Shown: positions 22,748 through 31,831, counted from the first letter of the stretch. The stretch is DNA of 39,493 nt from Candidatus Endomicrobium labiotermitis (GCA_009778965.1 WRFE01000008.1:1-39493); one strand, 5' to 3'. Made by a program: numbers and translations. Notes: generated from the letters alone by a model not told the origin.

Positions 22748-25700
22748 ATGCCGATTTTAGATTTTTTACTTCCCAAAAACGGGAAAAAACAGAAAGTAAT
22801 TTTGTTGGGTTCGGGTGCATTGTCTATAGGGCAGGCAGGGGAATTTGATTATTCCGGTTCTCAGGCAATAAAGGCTTTGGTTGAAGAAGATTTGGATGTA
22901 ATCGTTATCAATCCTAATATCGCTTCGGTTCAGACTAACAGCGGTCCGGATAAAAAAGTTTACTTTTATCCTCTTACTCCGTTTTGGGTTGAAAAAGTTA
23001 TAAAGGCTGAAAAACCTGTGGCGATTATTTCATCATTTGGCGGTCAGACGGCTTTAAATTGTGTTATAGAGCTTGAAAAGAGCGGCGTTTTGAAAAAATA
23101 CGGCGTTAAAGTTTTGGGAACACAGGTTGACGCTTTGGTAATGTCTGAAGACAGAGACTTGTTTGCAAAACATATGCAGTCAATAAACTTGCCGATTGCA
23201 AAAAGCCGTACGGCAAATACAGTTGACGAAGCGTTGAATATTGCGGAAGAAATAGGCTATCCTGTAATTACCCGTTCCGCGTTTGCTTTAGGCGGGCTTG
23301 GTTCGGGGCTGGCAAAAACTCCCGCGGAACTTAAAAGGCTTACACAGTCGGCGCTGATGTCCTGCCCTCAGGTATTAATTGAAAAATCACTTCACGGCTG
23401 GAAGGAAATAGAATATGAAGTTATGAGAGATAAAAGCGGTAACTGCATAACAATATGCAATATGGAAAATTTTGACCCCATGGGTATTCATACCGGCGAT
23501 TCAATTGTTATCGCCCCTTGCCAGACAATAAACAGCAGAGACGTTAATATGCTTCGCGCCGCTGCCATAAAAATTGCAAGGAGCGTTGGTATTGTAGGCG
23601 AATGTAATGTTCAGTACGCGTTAGATCCGCAAAGCAGCGATTTTTTTATCATAGAAATTAACGCCAGGCTTTCACGTTCTTCGGCGCTTGCAAGTAAAGC
23701 GACGGGCTATCCTATAGCGTATATAGCCGCGAAAGTAGTTTTAGGTTTTGATTTGCTGGAACTTAAAAACCCGGTAACCGGTACAACGTCTGCATTTTAC
23801 GAACCGTCTTTGGACTATGTTTCGCTTAAGTTTCCGCGCTGGGATTTAAGCAAATTCAGCGGCGTTTCAAAATTTCTCGGCACTCAGATGAAATCCGTGG
23901 GCGAAGTTATGGCAATAGGCAGGAATTTTTGCGAAGCCATGCAGAAAGCTTTAAGAATGGTAAACGAAAACGAAGAGGGGATTACTGCCAGCGTTTTCAA
24001 AAATGCTGCTGACGAAGAACTTGAAAAAGAACTTTTAGACCCTACAAATTTGAGAGTATTTGCCATTTATGAAAGTTTTAAACGCGGTAAAACCATTGAA
24101 TATGTCCACGATAAAACAAAAATAGACTGCTGGTTTTTGTCTCATATTTATTATCTTGTTTCGGCTGAAATCGAGCTTTCTGCTTTTTTCGACGTAAAAA
24201 AGAAGCGCGACGCTGTTACCAAAAGCGAAATTTATAAAGATTTTTCAAAAATAGAAAAGCACCATCTTCTTCGCCTTAAATCCAGAGGATTTTCCGATTT
24301 CCAGCTTACAAAAATGTATTTGTCGGCTGTTTCTACGGGAAAAAACAAACTTACGATAAGAGAAATCAGAAACTTGTCGCTCGGTGTAAGAAAGTTAAGA
24401 AAGAAGCTTAAAATCCGCCCTGTTGTAAAACAAATAGACACTACATCTTCGGAATATGCGACTAAATCAAATTATCTCTATCTTACTTACGACGGCATAC
24501 ACAGCGATGTTTTGCCGAAAAAAGAGAAGAACAGTATAATTACGCTCGGCAGCGGAAGTTACCGTATAGGTTCGAGTCTTGAATTTGACTGGTGTTCCGT
24601 TATGACAAGCAGTTATTTTAAACAAAAGAAAAACGACAGCGTAATTATTAATTGCAACCCTGAAACGGTTTCTACGGATTTCAGCACTTCCGACAGGCTG
24701 TACTTTGAAGAGCTTTCTTTTGAAAGAGTTTTGGATATTATTGACATAGAAAATCCGAAAGGCGTAATAGCGTGCATGGGCGGACAAAATCCCAATAATT
24801 TAATCCCGCCTTTGAGCGACGTAAAAGTTAATATTTTAGGTCACAGCCCGAAAAGCGTTGAAGGAGCGGAAGACCGCGTAAAATTTTCGGCGATGCTTGA
24901 TAAATTCGGTATAGACCAGCCCCAATGGACTTCGGCAACTTCAATAGAAGAAATAGAAAAATTTATAGAAAGAGTCGGTTTCCCGGTTCTTATACGCCCC
25001 AGTTTTGTTTTGTCGGGTACTCTTATGAATGTTGCAAACGACAAGCAAAGCCTTGATTATTATTTGTCGCTTACCAAAGATATTTCCGCGGATTTTCCTG
25101 TTGTAATATCCCAGTTTATTCTTGACGCAAAAGAAATAGAGAGCGACGGTATAGCCAAAAACGGGGAAGTTATGTTGTCGCTTGTTACCGAGCACATTGA
25201 AAACGCCGGAGTTCATTCCGGAGACGCTACGATGGTATTTCCAGCGCAAAAATTATATGTGCATACTGCAAATGTAATAAAAGACATAACCAGAAAAATA
25301 GTTAAAGGTCTTAATCTTAACGGTCCTTTTAACATACAGTTTATCGCTAAGGATAATGACGTAAAAGTTATAGAGTGTAATGCAAGAGCGTCGCGTTCAT
25401 TTCCTTTTATTTCGAAAGTTTCGGGCGTAAATTTCGCGGAAGTCGCCTGTAAAGTTATGAATAATGAAAAAGTTAAAGAAATTCTTATAGATGAAAGCAA
25501 AATTCCGTATGTCGGCGTAAAAGCATCGATGTTTAGTTTTCAAAGACTTGACGGCGCAGATCCCGTAACAGGCGTTGAAATGGCTTCGACCGGAGAAGTC
25601 GGGTGTTTAGGCAAAAATTTTAACGAGTCTATGCTTTTGTCCATGGAATCCACAAAAATAGTAAAGCCTAAAAAAGGTATTTTGCTTAGCACCGGAAGAG

Positions 25701-26059
25701 AAAAAGACAAAGTTAAATTTATGGAAGTTATTGACAATATTTATAAATTAGGCGTTCCGGTTTACGCGACTAAAGGCACCGGCGAATATTTAAAAAAACA
25801 CGGTTATGAAGTAAATATTGTTCATTGGAACAGAACTCCCAGAGCGGTTGATACGATAATCGACGGTAAAGTTGATTTTGTAATAAATATAAACAAAAGC
25901 TTAACTGTTGACGAGCTTAAAAATAATTCGGAGATAAGAAAAACCGCGGTAAGATGCGGATGTTCCATTTTAACTAATCTTGAAAAGAGTATGGCATATT
26001 TCAGAGCGTTTGATTCATACGAAAGACTTCAAGATATAGAAGAGATGATAAGCCTTTAA
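22748..26059 (+). CDS. carB: Carbamoyl-phosphate synthase, large subunit
   Basis: 1103 residues, full length. Two homologous ATP-grasp synthase halves: the first opens with LGSGALSIGQAGEFDYSGSQ (~22-40), the second with TLGSGSYRIGSSLEFDWCS (~600). The first half phosphorylates bicarbonate and the second phosphorylates carbamate. EINARLSRSSALASKATGYP and ECNARASRSFPFISKVSGVN are the metal- and ATP-binding segments of each half. A C-terminal MGS-type regulatory domain (~960-1103) contains VYATKGTGEYLKKHGYEV. The linker QIDTTSSEYATKSNYLYLTY is of the type seen in eukaryotic and Bacteroidetes CPS. It provides carbamoyl phosphate for pyrimidine or arginine synthesis; no argF or pyrB lies in the window. 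Confidence 0.97.
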   Translation: MPILDFLLPKNGKKQKVILLGSGALSIGQAGEFDYSGSQAIKALVEEDLDVIVINPNIASVQTNSGPDKKVYFYPLTPFWVEKVIKAEKPVAIISSFGGQTALNCVIELEKSGVLKKYGVKVLGTQVDALVMSEDRDLFAKHMQSINLPIAKSRTANTVDEALNIAEEIGYPVITRSAFALGGLGSGLAKTPAELKRLTQSALMSCPQVLIEKSLHGWKEIEYEVMRDKSGNCITICNMENFDPMGIHTGDSIVIAPCQTINSRDVNMLRAAAIKIARSVGIVGECNVQYALDPQSSDFFIIEINARLSRSSALASKATGYPIAYIAAKVVLGFDLLELKNPVTGTTSAFYEPSLDYVSLKFPRWDLSKFSGVSKFLGTQMKSVGEVMAIGRNFCEAMQKALRMVNENEEGITASVFKNAADEELEKELLDPTNLRVFAIYESFKRGKTIEYVHDKTKIDCWFLSHIYYLVSAEIELSAFFDVKKKRDAVTKSEIYKDFSKIEKHHLLRLKSRGFSDFQLTKMYLSAVSTGKNKLTIREIRNLSLGVRKLRKKLKIRPVVKQIDTTSSEYATKSNYLYLTYDGIHSDVLPKKEKNSIITLGSGSYRIGSSLEFDWCSVMTSSYFKQKKNDSVIINCNPETVSTDFSTSDRLYFEELSFERVLDIIDIENPKGVIACMGGQNPNNLIPPLSDVKVNILGHSPKSVEGAEDRVKFSAMLDKFGIDQPQWTSATSIEEIEKFIERVGFPVLIRPSFVLSGTLMNVANDKQSLDYYLSLTKDISADFPVVISQFILDAKEIESDGIAKNGEVMLSLVTEHIENAGVHSGDATMVFPAQKLYVHTANVIKDITRKIVKGLNLNGPFNIQFIAKDNDVKVIECNARASRSFPFISKVSGVNFAEVACKVMNNEKVKEILIDESKIPYVGVKASMFSFQRLDGADPVTGVEMASTGEVGCLGKNFNESMLLSMESTKIVKPKKGILLSTGREKDKVKFMEVIDNIYKLGVPVYATKGTGEYLKKHGYEVNIVHWNRTPRAVDTIIDGKVDFVININKSLTVDELKNNSEIRKTAVRCGCSILTNLEKSMAYFRAFDSYERLQDIEEMISL

Positions 26060-26065
26060 ACGACA

Positions 26066-26100
26066 GATGATGAGAAGGTTAGATGTTGGGAAAAGTAAGA
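26066..26100. repeat. Half-copy F5 of the GATGAGAAG-word foldback
   Basis: GATGATGAGAAGGTTAGATG then TTGGGAAAAG matches one arm of F2 and F6; the complementary arm and the loop core are absent. It fills most of the 49-base gap between carB and the transporter gene. Confidence 0.55.
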
Positions 26101-26108
26101 GGTAGTGT

Positions 26109-26522
26109 ATGTGGTTAATTTATGCTCTTTTATCAGCCGTTTTTGCTGCTCTGGTAGCTATTCTTGCGAAAATCGGTATGCAAAATGTAAATTCTAACTT
26201 GGCTGTCGCGATAAGGACAGTCGTTGTTCTTGTTATTTCCTGGTCATTTGTTTTTGCCATAGGGAAACAAGGCGATATAGTGTCTTTAACGCAGAAAAAT
26301 TGGATTTTTTTGATACTTTCCGGAGTTGCTACGGGCATATCGTGGCTGTTTTATTTTAAGGCGCTGCAAATAGGTGAAGCGTCAAAAGTCATTCCGGTAG
26401 ATAAAATAAGTCTGGTTTTCGGAATCCTTTTTGCTTTTATGTTTTTAAATGAAGCCATAACTGTAAAAACAGTAATAGGCGGCAGTTTAATTGTTGCAGG
26501 AACGCTTGTTTTGGCATTATGA
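26109..26522 (+). CDS. Small EamA/DMT-superfamily transporter (half-size)
   Basis: 137 residues with about five hydrophobic helices (approximately 3-22, 30-50, 66-86, 97-115, 119-137). This is one EamA repeat rather than the usual two, so it must dimerise. Family features include the start WLIYALLSAVFAALVAILAKIG, the mid-segment LFYFKALQIGEASKVIPVDK and the end GGSLIVAGTLVLAL. Inner-membrane drug/metabolite transporter; the substrate is unknown. It lies in the car-pur operon, so nucleotide-related cargo is possible but unproven. Confidence 0.85.
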   Translation: MWLIYALLSAVFAALVAILAKIGMQNVNSNLAVAIRTVVVLVISWSFVFAIGKQGDIVSLTQKNWIFLILSGVATGISWLFYFKALQIGEASKVIPVDKISLVFGILFAFMFLNEAITVKTVIGGSLIVAGTLVLAL

Positions 26523-26554
26523 CGGAAATAATTTTTGTCGTAAAGGAATAAAAT

Positions 26555-27925
26555 ATGGGCGGAATTATCGGAGTTGAAAACACGCAAGACGCGTCTACGC
26601 TGGTTGCCGTAGGGCTTATGACTTTGCAGCACAGAGGGGAAGAATCGTCGGGTATAACCATAAGCGGAAATGAAGGTATGAAGACTTTCCGCTCTACGGG
26701 GCTTGTTTCGCGCCTTGTAAATTCCGACGCGTTAAATAAGCACACTGGAACTGCCGCTATAGGTCACGTACGTTATACGTCTGCCGCGAAAAGTTCTTTA
26801 GTTAACGCGCTGCCTTTTCAGATGAGCTGCATACACGGTCAGGTTTCGGTTGCTCAAGACGGCAATCTTACGAATTTTACAAAACTAAAAGATATGCTTT
26901 TAAAACGCGGAGCGATTTTCAGCCATACTTCCGATACTGAAATATTGCTTCATCTTATCGCGATGTCAAAGGGCAGTTTTCCGGATGTTATCGCGAAATC
27001 TTTAAAGATGCTTGACGGCGCGTTTTCTGTTGTTGTTCTAAGAGAGAAAACGCTTATAGGCGCGAGAGATATTAACGGTATCAGGCCGCTTGTTTTAGGA
27101 AAAATCGATAATTCCCATATGCTTGCTTCCGAAACATCCGCTATCGAAGTTATGGGCGGAAAATATATAAGGGATATAGAGCCCGGGGAAATAATTGTTA
27201 TAGAAAACGGGCGTATAAAAAAATCGTTTTTTTATAAAAAATCGGTAAAACAGTCAACCTGCATATTTGAGCAGGTATATATTTCAAGACCGGACAGTAT
27301 GGTGTTCGGGCAAAGCGTTAAAGAAGCCAGGGTAAAAATGGGTGCTTATTTAGCCGAACAGATGAAAGGCGTTAAAGCCGACATTGTTATGCCTGTTCCA
27401 GATACAGGATATTTTGCGGCTATGGGATTTTCAAGAGCTTCGGGAATTCTTTTTGAAGCGGGTTTTGTCAGAAATCATTATTTAGGCCGTTCTTTTATTA
27501 AGCCTTCACAGCATTTAAGGGATTTAACGGCAAAACTGAAACTCCGTCCGATAAAAGACGTTGTCAACGGCAAAGATATAGTTCTTATCGACGATTCAAT
27601 AGTAAGAGGCACAACATCAAGAAGAATTATAAAAATGCTTAAAGACGCGGGAGTAAAAAAAATTCATTTGGCTTTGTCTTGTCCTCCCGTGATAGCTCCT
27701 TGTTTTTACGGCATAGATACGCCTGTTAAAGAACATTTAATCGCGGCAACTCAGTCTAAGGAAAAAATAAAAAAATATCTTGAAGTCGAAAGTTTGACGT
27801 TCCTGAGTCTGGATAATCTTGCAAAAGCCTGCTGCGCTTTGGAAAAATGTAAAAATGGTTTCTGCACGGCATGTTTTTCAAATAAATATCCGACTAAAAT
27901 TTCAAAAGACACATACAGAGAGTAG
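26555..27925 (+). CDS. purF: Amidophosphoribosyltransferase (PurF) lacking the glutaminase Cys
   Basis: 456 residues. PurF makes phosphoribosylamine from PRPP and glutamine, the first purine step. The PRTase half is canonical: SRPDSMVFGQSV, MPVPDTGYFAAMGF, GRSFIKPSQHLRD, PRPP loop VLIDDSIVRGTTSRR, SCPPVIAPCFYGIDTP. The Ntn glutaminase half is recognisable (LQHRGEESSG with Arg27, GHVRYTSA with Arg73, SHTSDTEI with Asp127). However, the protein starts MGGIIGV, so Gly2 replaces the N-terminal catalytic Cys, and AQDGNLTN has Asp102 where the oxyanion Asn is expected. A stop codon two codons upstream rules out an N-terminal extension. Glutaminase activity is therefore doubtful; ammonia-dependent activity or an external ammonia source is inferred. 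AAAGGA precedes the ATG. Confidence 0.93.
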   Translation: MGGIIGVENTQDASTLVAVGLMTLQHRGEESSGITISGNEGMKTFRSTGLVSRLVNSDALNKHTGTAAIGHVRYTSAAKSSLVNALPFQMSCIHGQVSVAQDGNLTNFTKLKDMLLKRGAIFSHTSDTEILLHLIAMSKGSFPDVIAKSLKMLDGAFSVVVLREKTLIGARDINGIRPLVLGKIDNSHMLASETSAIEVMGGKYIRDIEPGEIIVIENGRIKKSFFYKKSVKQSTCIFEQVYISRPDSMVFGQSVKEARVKMGAYLAEQMKGVKADIVMPVPDTGYFAAMGFSRASGILFEAGFVRNHYLGRSFIKPSQHLRDLTAKLKLRPIKDVVNGKDIVLIDDSIVRGTTSRRIIKMLKDAGVKKIHLALSCPPVIAPCFYGIDTPVKEHLIAATQSKEKIKKYLEVESLTFLSLDNLAKACCALEKCKNGFCTACFSNKYPTKISKDTYRE

Positions 27926-27954
27926 CATTAGAATGGCTGTAAGCGGGAGAAAAA

Positions 27955-29439
27955 ATGAAAATCAGTTTTGATAATTCATCTTATATGGAGAAGCAAACCG
28001 AGGAGATACTTAAGAGGGTAGAGCAGTTTAACCACAAACTGTATCTTGAATTCGGCGGAAAGCTTTTTGATGATTCTCACGCTGCCAGAGTTTTACCCGG
28101 ATTCAACGTAAACGGTAAAATTTTGCTTCTTGAAAAGTTAAAAGAAAAAACAGAAATTATTATATGTATTAACGCCGCTGATATTGAAAAAAATAAAATA
28201 AGAGCCGATTTGGGAATTACTTATGATATGGATGTTTTGCGTTTGATTGACAGCGTCAGAAAAATGGGACTTTACATAAGCAGTATTGTTATTTCGCAGT
28301 ATAAGAATCAGCCTTCCGCGGATATGTTTAAAAATAAGCTTGAGCGCAGAGGAGAAAAAGTATATATTCATAAGCCTATTATAGATTATCCTATGAATAT
28401 AGATCTTGTCGTGAGTGATAAAGGATACGGCTCTAACCCGTATATAGAAACGACCAGACCTCTTGTGGTAGTTACGGCGCCCGGTTCCGGAAGCGGAAAA
28501 ATGGCAACCTGTCTTTCCCAGATATATCACGAGCATAAAAGAAATATAAACGCGGGATACGCTAAATTCGAAACATTTCCTATATGGAATCTGCCTTTAA
28601 AACATCCGGTAAATCTTGCCTATGAAGCCGCTACCGCTGATTTGAACGATGTGAACGCGATTGATCCTTTTCATTTGGAAGCATACGGGGAAACGGCAGT
28701 GAATTATAACAGGGATATTGAAGTATTTCCGATTGTAAAAAACATACTTACCAAAATTATGGGGACCGACAAAATTTATCAGTCTCCGACGGATATGGGC
28801 GTTAATATGGCGGGGTATTGTATTACCGATGACGAAGCTGTAAGAGAAGCCGCAAAGCAGGAAGTTGTTAGACGCTATTTCAAAACATGGTGTTATTATA
28901 AAGAAGGACGTTTGGGAATCGAAGCTGTTGAAAAAGTAGAAATTATAATGAAGCAGCTTGAAATATTTCCGGAATACGGTTTAGCGGTTGTGCCTGCATT
29001 AGAAAAGTCTAAACAAAACAATTGTCCTGCCATGGCTTTGGTTTTGCCCAACGGAAACGTTATAACCGGAAAAACCACAAGTGTATTAGCGGCGTCTTCA
29101 AACCTTGTATTGAACTGTATTAAAAATTTGGCTGGTATTCCCGATGATATTCATCTTATTTCTCCAACTGTTTTAGAACCCATGCTTATGTTAAAAGAAA
29201 AAATCCTTTACGATAAAAACCCTTTGCTCAGCCTTGAAGAGGTGTTAAACGCTTTGAGTATATGCGCCGCCACAAATCCGTTAGCTGAAAAAGGTCTTTC
29301 AAAACTTCAAAATTTGAGAGGTTGTGACGCCCATTCCTCGCATATGTTATCGAAAGCGGATGAAGACGCTCTTAAAAAATTAGGCATAAATGTTACGTGT
29401 ACGCCCGAGTTTCCGTCAGATAATTTATACTATATTTAA
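27955..29439 (+). CDS. DUF1846-family protein of unknown function
   Basis: 494 residues, the usual length for DUF1846 (UPF0371), a conserved bacterial family with solved structures but no agreed activity. KLYLEFGGKLFDDSHAARVLPGF opens it. Residues ~175-185 read APGSGSGKMAT, a phosphate-loop-like motif, followed by CLSQIYHEHKR. Later conserved runs are ETFPIWNLPLKHPVNLAYEAAT, SPTDMGVNMAG and LRGCDAHSSHML. It starts 29 bases after purF and is followed closely by phoH, so it is probably co-transcribed. A nucleotide-linked function would fit the P-loop-like motif and the neighbours, but this is not established. Confidence 0.85.
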   Translation: MKISFDNSSYMEKQTEEILKRVEQFNHKLYLEFGGKLFDDSHAARVLPGFNVNGKILLLEKLKEKTEIIICINAADIEKNKIRADLGITYDMDVLRLIDSVRKMGLYISSIVISQYKNQPSADMFKNKLERRGEKVYIHKPIIDYPMNIDLVVSDKGYGSNPYIETTRPLVVVTAPGSGSGKMATCLSQIYHEHKRNINAGYAKFETFPIWNLPLKHPVNLAYEAATADLNDVNAIDPFHLEAYGETAVNYNRDIEVFPIVKNILTKIMGTDKIYQSPTDMGVNMAGYCITDDEAVREAAKQEVVRRYFKTWCYYKEGRLGIEAVEKVEIIMKQLEIFPEYGLAVVPALEKSKQNNCPAMALVLPNGNVITGKTTSVLAASSNLVLNCIKNLAGIPDDIHLISPTVLEPMLMLKEKILYDKNPLLSLEEVLNALSICAATNPLAEKGLSKLQNLRGCDAHSSHMLSKADEDALKKLGINVTCTPEFPSDNLYYI

Positions 29440-29470
29440 GAAGTGAAATTAATGTTTGAAAGGAGATAAA

Positions 29471-30772
29471 ATGAAGACATTTGTTCTTGACACTAACGTT
29501 TTGCTGCACGATCCCGATGCGATTTTTTCGTTTAAAGACAACAAAGTCGTTATTCCTATGACAGTTATCGAAGAGCTGGACTCCTTCAAAAAATTGAACG
29601 ATGAAAGAGGCAGAAGCGCCAGACTAATTTCCCGCGCTCTTGACGGTTTGAGAGGCAAAGGCAAACTTTCCGAAGGCGTAAAGATTAAAAGCGGCGGAAT
29701 ATTAAAAATAGAAATGAATAATCACGAAGTTGATTTGCCGAAAGATTTTTCGGGTCAAAAGTCCGATAATCAGATTCTTTCTATAGCCGTAGGTCTTAAA
29801 CTAAAAAATGAGAAAGTAATTTTTATAACCAAAGATATAAATTTGAGAATAAAGGCGGAGATTCTTGACATTCCGACACAGGATTATGAAAAGTCCAAAG
29901 TTAAAATGGACGAGCTTTATGCCGGCTGGAAAGAAGTGAAAGTTTCCTCGAAAGAAATAGATAAATTTTATAAAGACGGCAAACTGGTTTTAAAACAAGA
30001 TTTCTATCCTAATGAATTTGTTTCTTTAAAAGATGAAGCTGGAACTTCAAAAAGCGCTTTAGCGAAGTTTTCAAAAAAAGATAATGCTTTAACTCCCATA
30101 TTTCATCAAAATTCTATTCCGTGGGGACTTAAGCCTCTTAACGTTGAGCAGAAATTTGCCGTAGAGTTATTGCTTTGCAATGATATAAATCTTGTTACGC
30201 TTATAGGTCTTCCGGGTGCGGGAAAAACTATTCTTGCTTTAGCCTGCGGACTTCAAAAGACCGTGGAAGAAAGATATTTCAGAAAACTTTATATCGCAAG
30301 ACCTATTATTCCAATGGGAAGAGACATCGGATTTTTGCCCGGAACAAAAGAAGAAAAACTCGGCGCATGGATGGGCGCGATAAACGACAATCTTGAATTT
30401 TTAATGGACAGAGGACATCCTGATACTAAAACAGAAGAGAAGATAGATTATTTGTTTTCTTCCGGTCAAATAGAAGTTGATTCTTTGACTTATATAAGAG
30501 GTCGTTCTTTGCCGCAGCAATATATTATTATTGATGACGCACAAAATTTAACTCCGCATGAAGTCAAAACAATTATTTCAAGAGCCGGCAACGGTACAAA
30601 AATTGTATTGACAGGCGATCCGTACCAGATAGACAACCCTTATTTAGACGCTTCGTCAAACGGTCTTACTTATCTTGTTGAAAGGTTTAAAGGACAGGAC
30701 CTTTTCGGGCATATTACTTTCTCGAAGAGTGAGAGAAGCGCCTTGGCTGCATTGTCATCGGAACTTTTATAA
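29471..30772 (+). CDS. PIN domain-PhoH family ATPase (PhoH2-like)
   Basis: 433 residues. The N-terminal PIN nuclease domain (~1-135) begins KTFVLDTNVLLHDPDAIF with acidic residues Asp7, Glu35, Asp99 and Asp122 at the expected motif positions. The C-terminal PhoH ATPase has Walker A GLPGAGKT (246-253) and a Walker B-like YIIIDDAQNLTPHEVKT, then GTKIVLTGDPYQID. Fused PIN-PhoH proteins are proposed ATP-dependent RNA helicase/ribonucleases. The start at ATG 29471 is supported by AAAGGAG at 29459-29465; an upstream TTG at 29456 overlaps that site and is rejected. Last gene of the car operon; an inverted-repeat element follows. Confidence 0.93.
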   Translation: MKTFVLDTNVLLHDPDAIFSFKDNKVVIPMTVIEELDSFKKLNDERGRSARLISRALDGLRGKGKLSEGVKIKSGGILKIEMNNHEVDLPKDFSGQKSDNQILSIAVGLKLKNEKVIFITKDINLRIKAEILDIPTQDYEKSKVKMDELYAGWKEVKVSSKEIDKFYKDGKLVLKQDFYPNEFVSLKDEAGTSKSALAKFSKKDNALTPIFHQNSIPWGLKPLNVEQKFAVELLLCNDINLVTLIGLPGAGKTILALACGLQKTVEERYFRKLYIARPIIPMGRDIGFLPGTKEEKLGAWMGAINDNLEFLMDRGHPDTKTEEKIDYLFSSGQIEVDSLTYIRGRSLPQQYIIIDDAQNLTPHEVKTIISRAGNGTKIVLTGDPYQIDNPYLDASSNGLTYLVERFKGQDLFGHITFSKSERSALAALSSELL

Positions 30773-30784
30773 TATTAATATCGA

Positions 30785-30895
30785 CATAGTCTTTTGTTTT
30801 TATGCTTCCTTATACGCCGGCTCACATACCAGCCGCTCCGCTTTACTTCGGTATGCTTCGCAGTCGCAAGCGTCGCCTAAAAGCAAAAGACTATG
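30785..30895. repeat. 111-base inverted-repeat element R8 with 18-base arms
   Basis: CATAGTCTTTTG (30785-30796) and CAAAAGACTATG (30884-30895) are perfect complements, extended inward to 18 bp by a G-T and A/T pairs. The interior has its own hairpin (CATACC with GGTATG) and a GC-rich segment CGCAGTCGCAAGCGTCGC. Probably a REP-like or miniature mobile element; it could also end phoH transcripts. Confidence 0.7.
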
Positions 30896-30934
30896 CCTCT
30901 AAAGACAAATACGATAAAGACAAATTGGAAATAT

Positions 30935-31807
30935 ATGTCTTCTGAAAAATACGTAGACTTACATGTGCATACTAACTATTCCGACGGAGCATTCTCTCCT
31001 GCCGAAGTAGTGGAATACGCAAAAAAAATGAATCTTGCCGCAATCAGCATTACCGATCACGATTCGGTTGACGGAATTGACGAAGCCTTGCGAGCTACGG
31101 AAGGTTCAAGTCTTGAAATAATTCCCGGAATTGAACTTTCCTCAAGCACCACGGATTGTGACGGACAGATAACTGAGATGCATATTTTAGGTTATTATAT
31201 AGACTGCAAATCGGAAAAACTTAAAGAATCATTATCAATTTTTAGAAAAGCCCGCCTTGATAGAGCATACAAAATTCTTGAAAAATTAAGAGAAAACGGC
31301 GTTAATCTAAAAAATGAAAGTTTTTTGGAAAATGTCGGAAAAAAATCCATAGGCAGGATGCATTTCGCGAAAGCTATGGCAGATGAAGGATTAGTTAAAA
31401 GTATTAATGATGCATTCCAGAGATATCTTGCCGTAAACAAGCCCGCGTATGTTCCTAAATACGCGATGACTGCCGAAGAAGCAATTAAACTTATTCTAAG
31501 CGTCGGCGGAATTCCCGTGATGGCGCATCCTTACTATATTCATTATGCGGACAAAATTCTATTTAAATCTCTTGTCGAAAGCGGTCTTAAAGGTATTGAG
31601 GTTTGGCATTCAAAACATCCTGAAAGCGCCGTAAAAAAGTTTTTGGCGTTAGCTGAAGAATTTGATTTAGTCGCAACAGGCGGTTCTGATTGTCACGGAG
31701 CGTATAATAATGAGCATCCGCTTATGGGCAGAATAAAAGTTCCGTATTCGGCTGTTGAAAATTTGAAAAGGATAAATGACAAAGAACAATTAACAAAGAA
31801 CAATTAA
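30935..31807 (+). CDS. PHP-domain phosphoesterase (RNase AM/YciV-like)
   Basis: 290 residues. The PHP metal-binding motifs are all present: YVDLHVHTNYSDG (His10, His12, Asp17), ISITDHDSVDG, IPGIELSS, GIPVMAHPYY and VATGGSDCHG. The family includes 3',5'-nucleotide bisphosphate phosphatase and 5'-3' trimming of RNA. Insertion domain residues ~80-180 (AFQRYLAVNKPAYVPKY) are typical. An ATG at 30893 would lie inside the arm of repeat R8, so 30935 is preferred although its ribosome site (GGAA) is weak. The C-terminus KEQLTKNN and the stop codon are written inside a 14-base tandem repeat. Confidence 0.9.
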   Translation: MSSEKYVDLHVHTNYSDGAFSPAEVVEYAKKMNLAAISITDHDSVDGIDEALRATEGSSLEIIPGIELSSSTTDCDGQITEMHILGYYIDCKSEKLKESLSIFRKARLDRAYKILEKLRENGVNLKNESFLENVGKKSIGRMHFAKAMADEGLVKSINDAFQRYLAVNKPAYVPKYAMTAEEAIKLILSVGGIPVMAHPYYIHYADKILFKSLVESGLKGIEVWHSKHPESAVKKFLALAEEFDLVATGGSDCHGAYNNEHPLMGRIKVPYSAVENLKRINDKEQLTKNN

Positions 31808-31822
31808 CAAAGAACAATTAAC
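31781..31822. repeat. Three tandem copies of AAAGAACAATTAAC across the PHP gene stop
   Basis: Exact 14-base units at 31781-31794, 31795-31808 and 31809-31822. The PHP gene stop (31805-31807) lies in the second unit. As 14 is not a multiple of three, unit gain or loss would change the C-terminus. Confidence 0.9.
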
Positions 31823-31831
31823 AATTGTTGT

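Noticed and set aside
26523-26554. A frameshift or missed upstream start hiding a catalytic Cys in purF
   Set aside because: The frame has TAA two codons before the ATG, AAAGGA is well placed, and the start GGIIGV aligns directly with CGIxGV of other PurF proteins.
30675-30902. + strand ORF over the phoH end (residues such as SHTSRSALLRYASQSQAS)
   Set aside because: It overlaps phoH out of frame and otherwise translates the inverted repeat R8; no start site or family match.
30893-30934. Longer N-terminus for the PHP gene
   Set aside because: The ATG lies within the arm of repeat R8, has no ribosome site, and would add a non-conserved basic stretch before the PHP motif.
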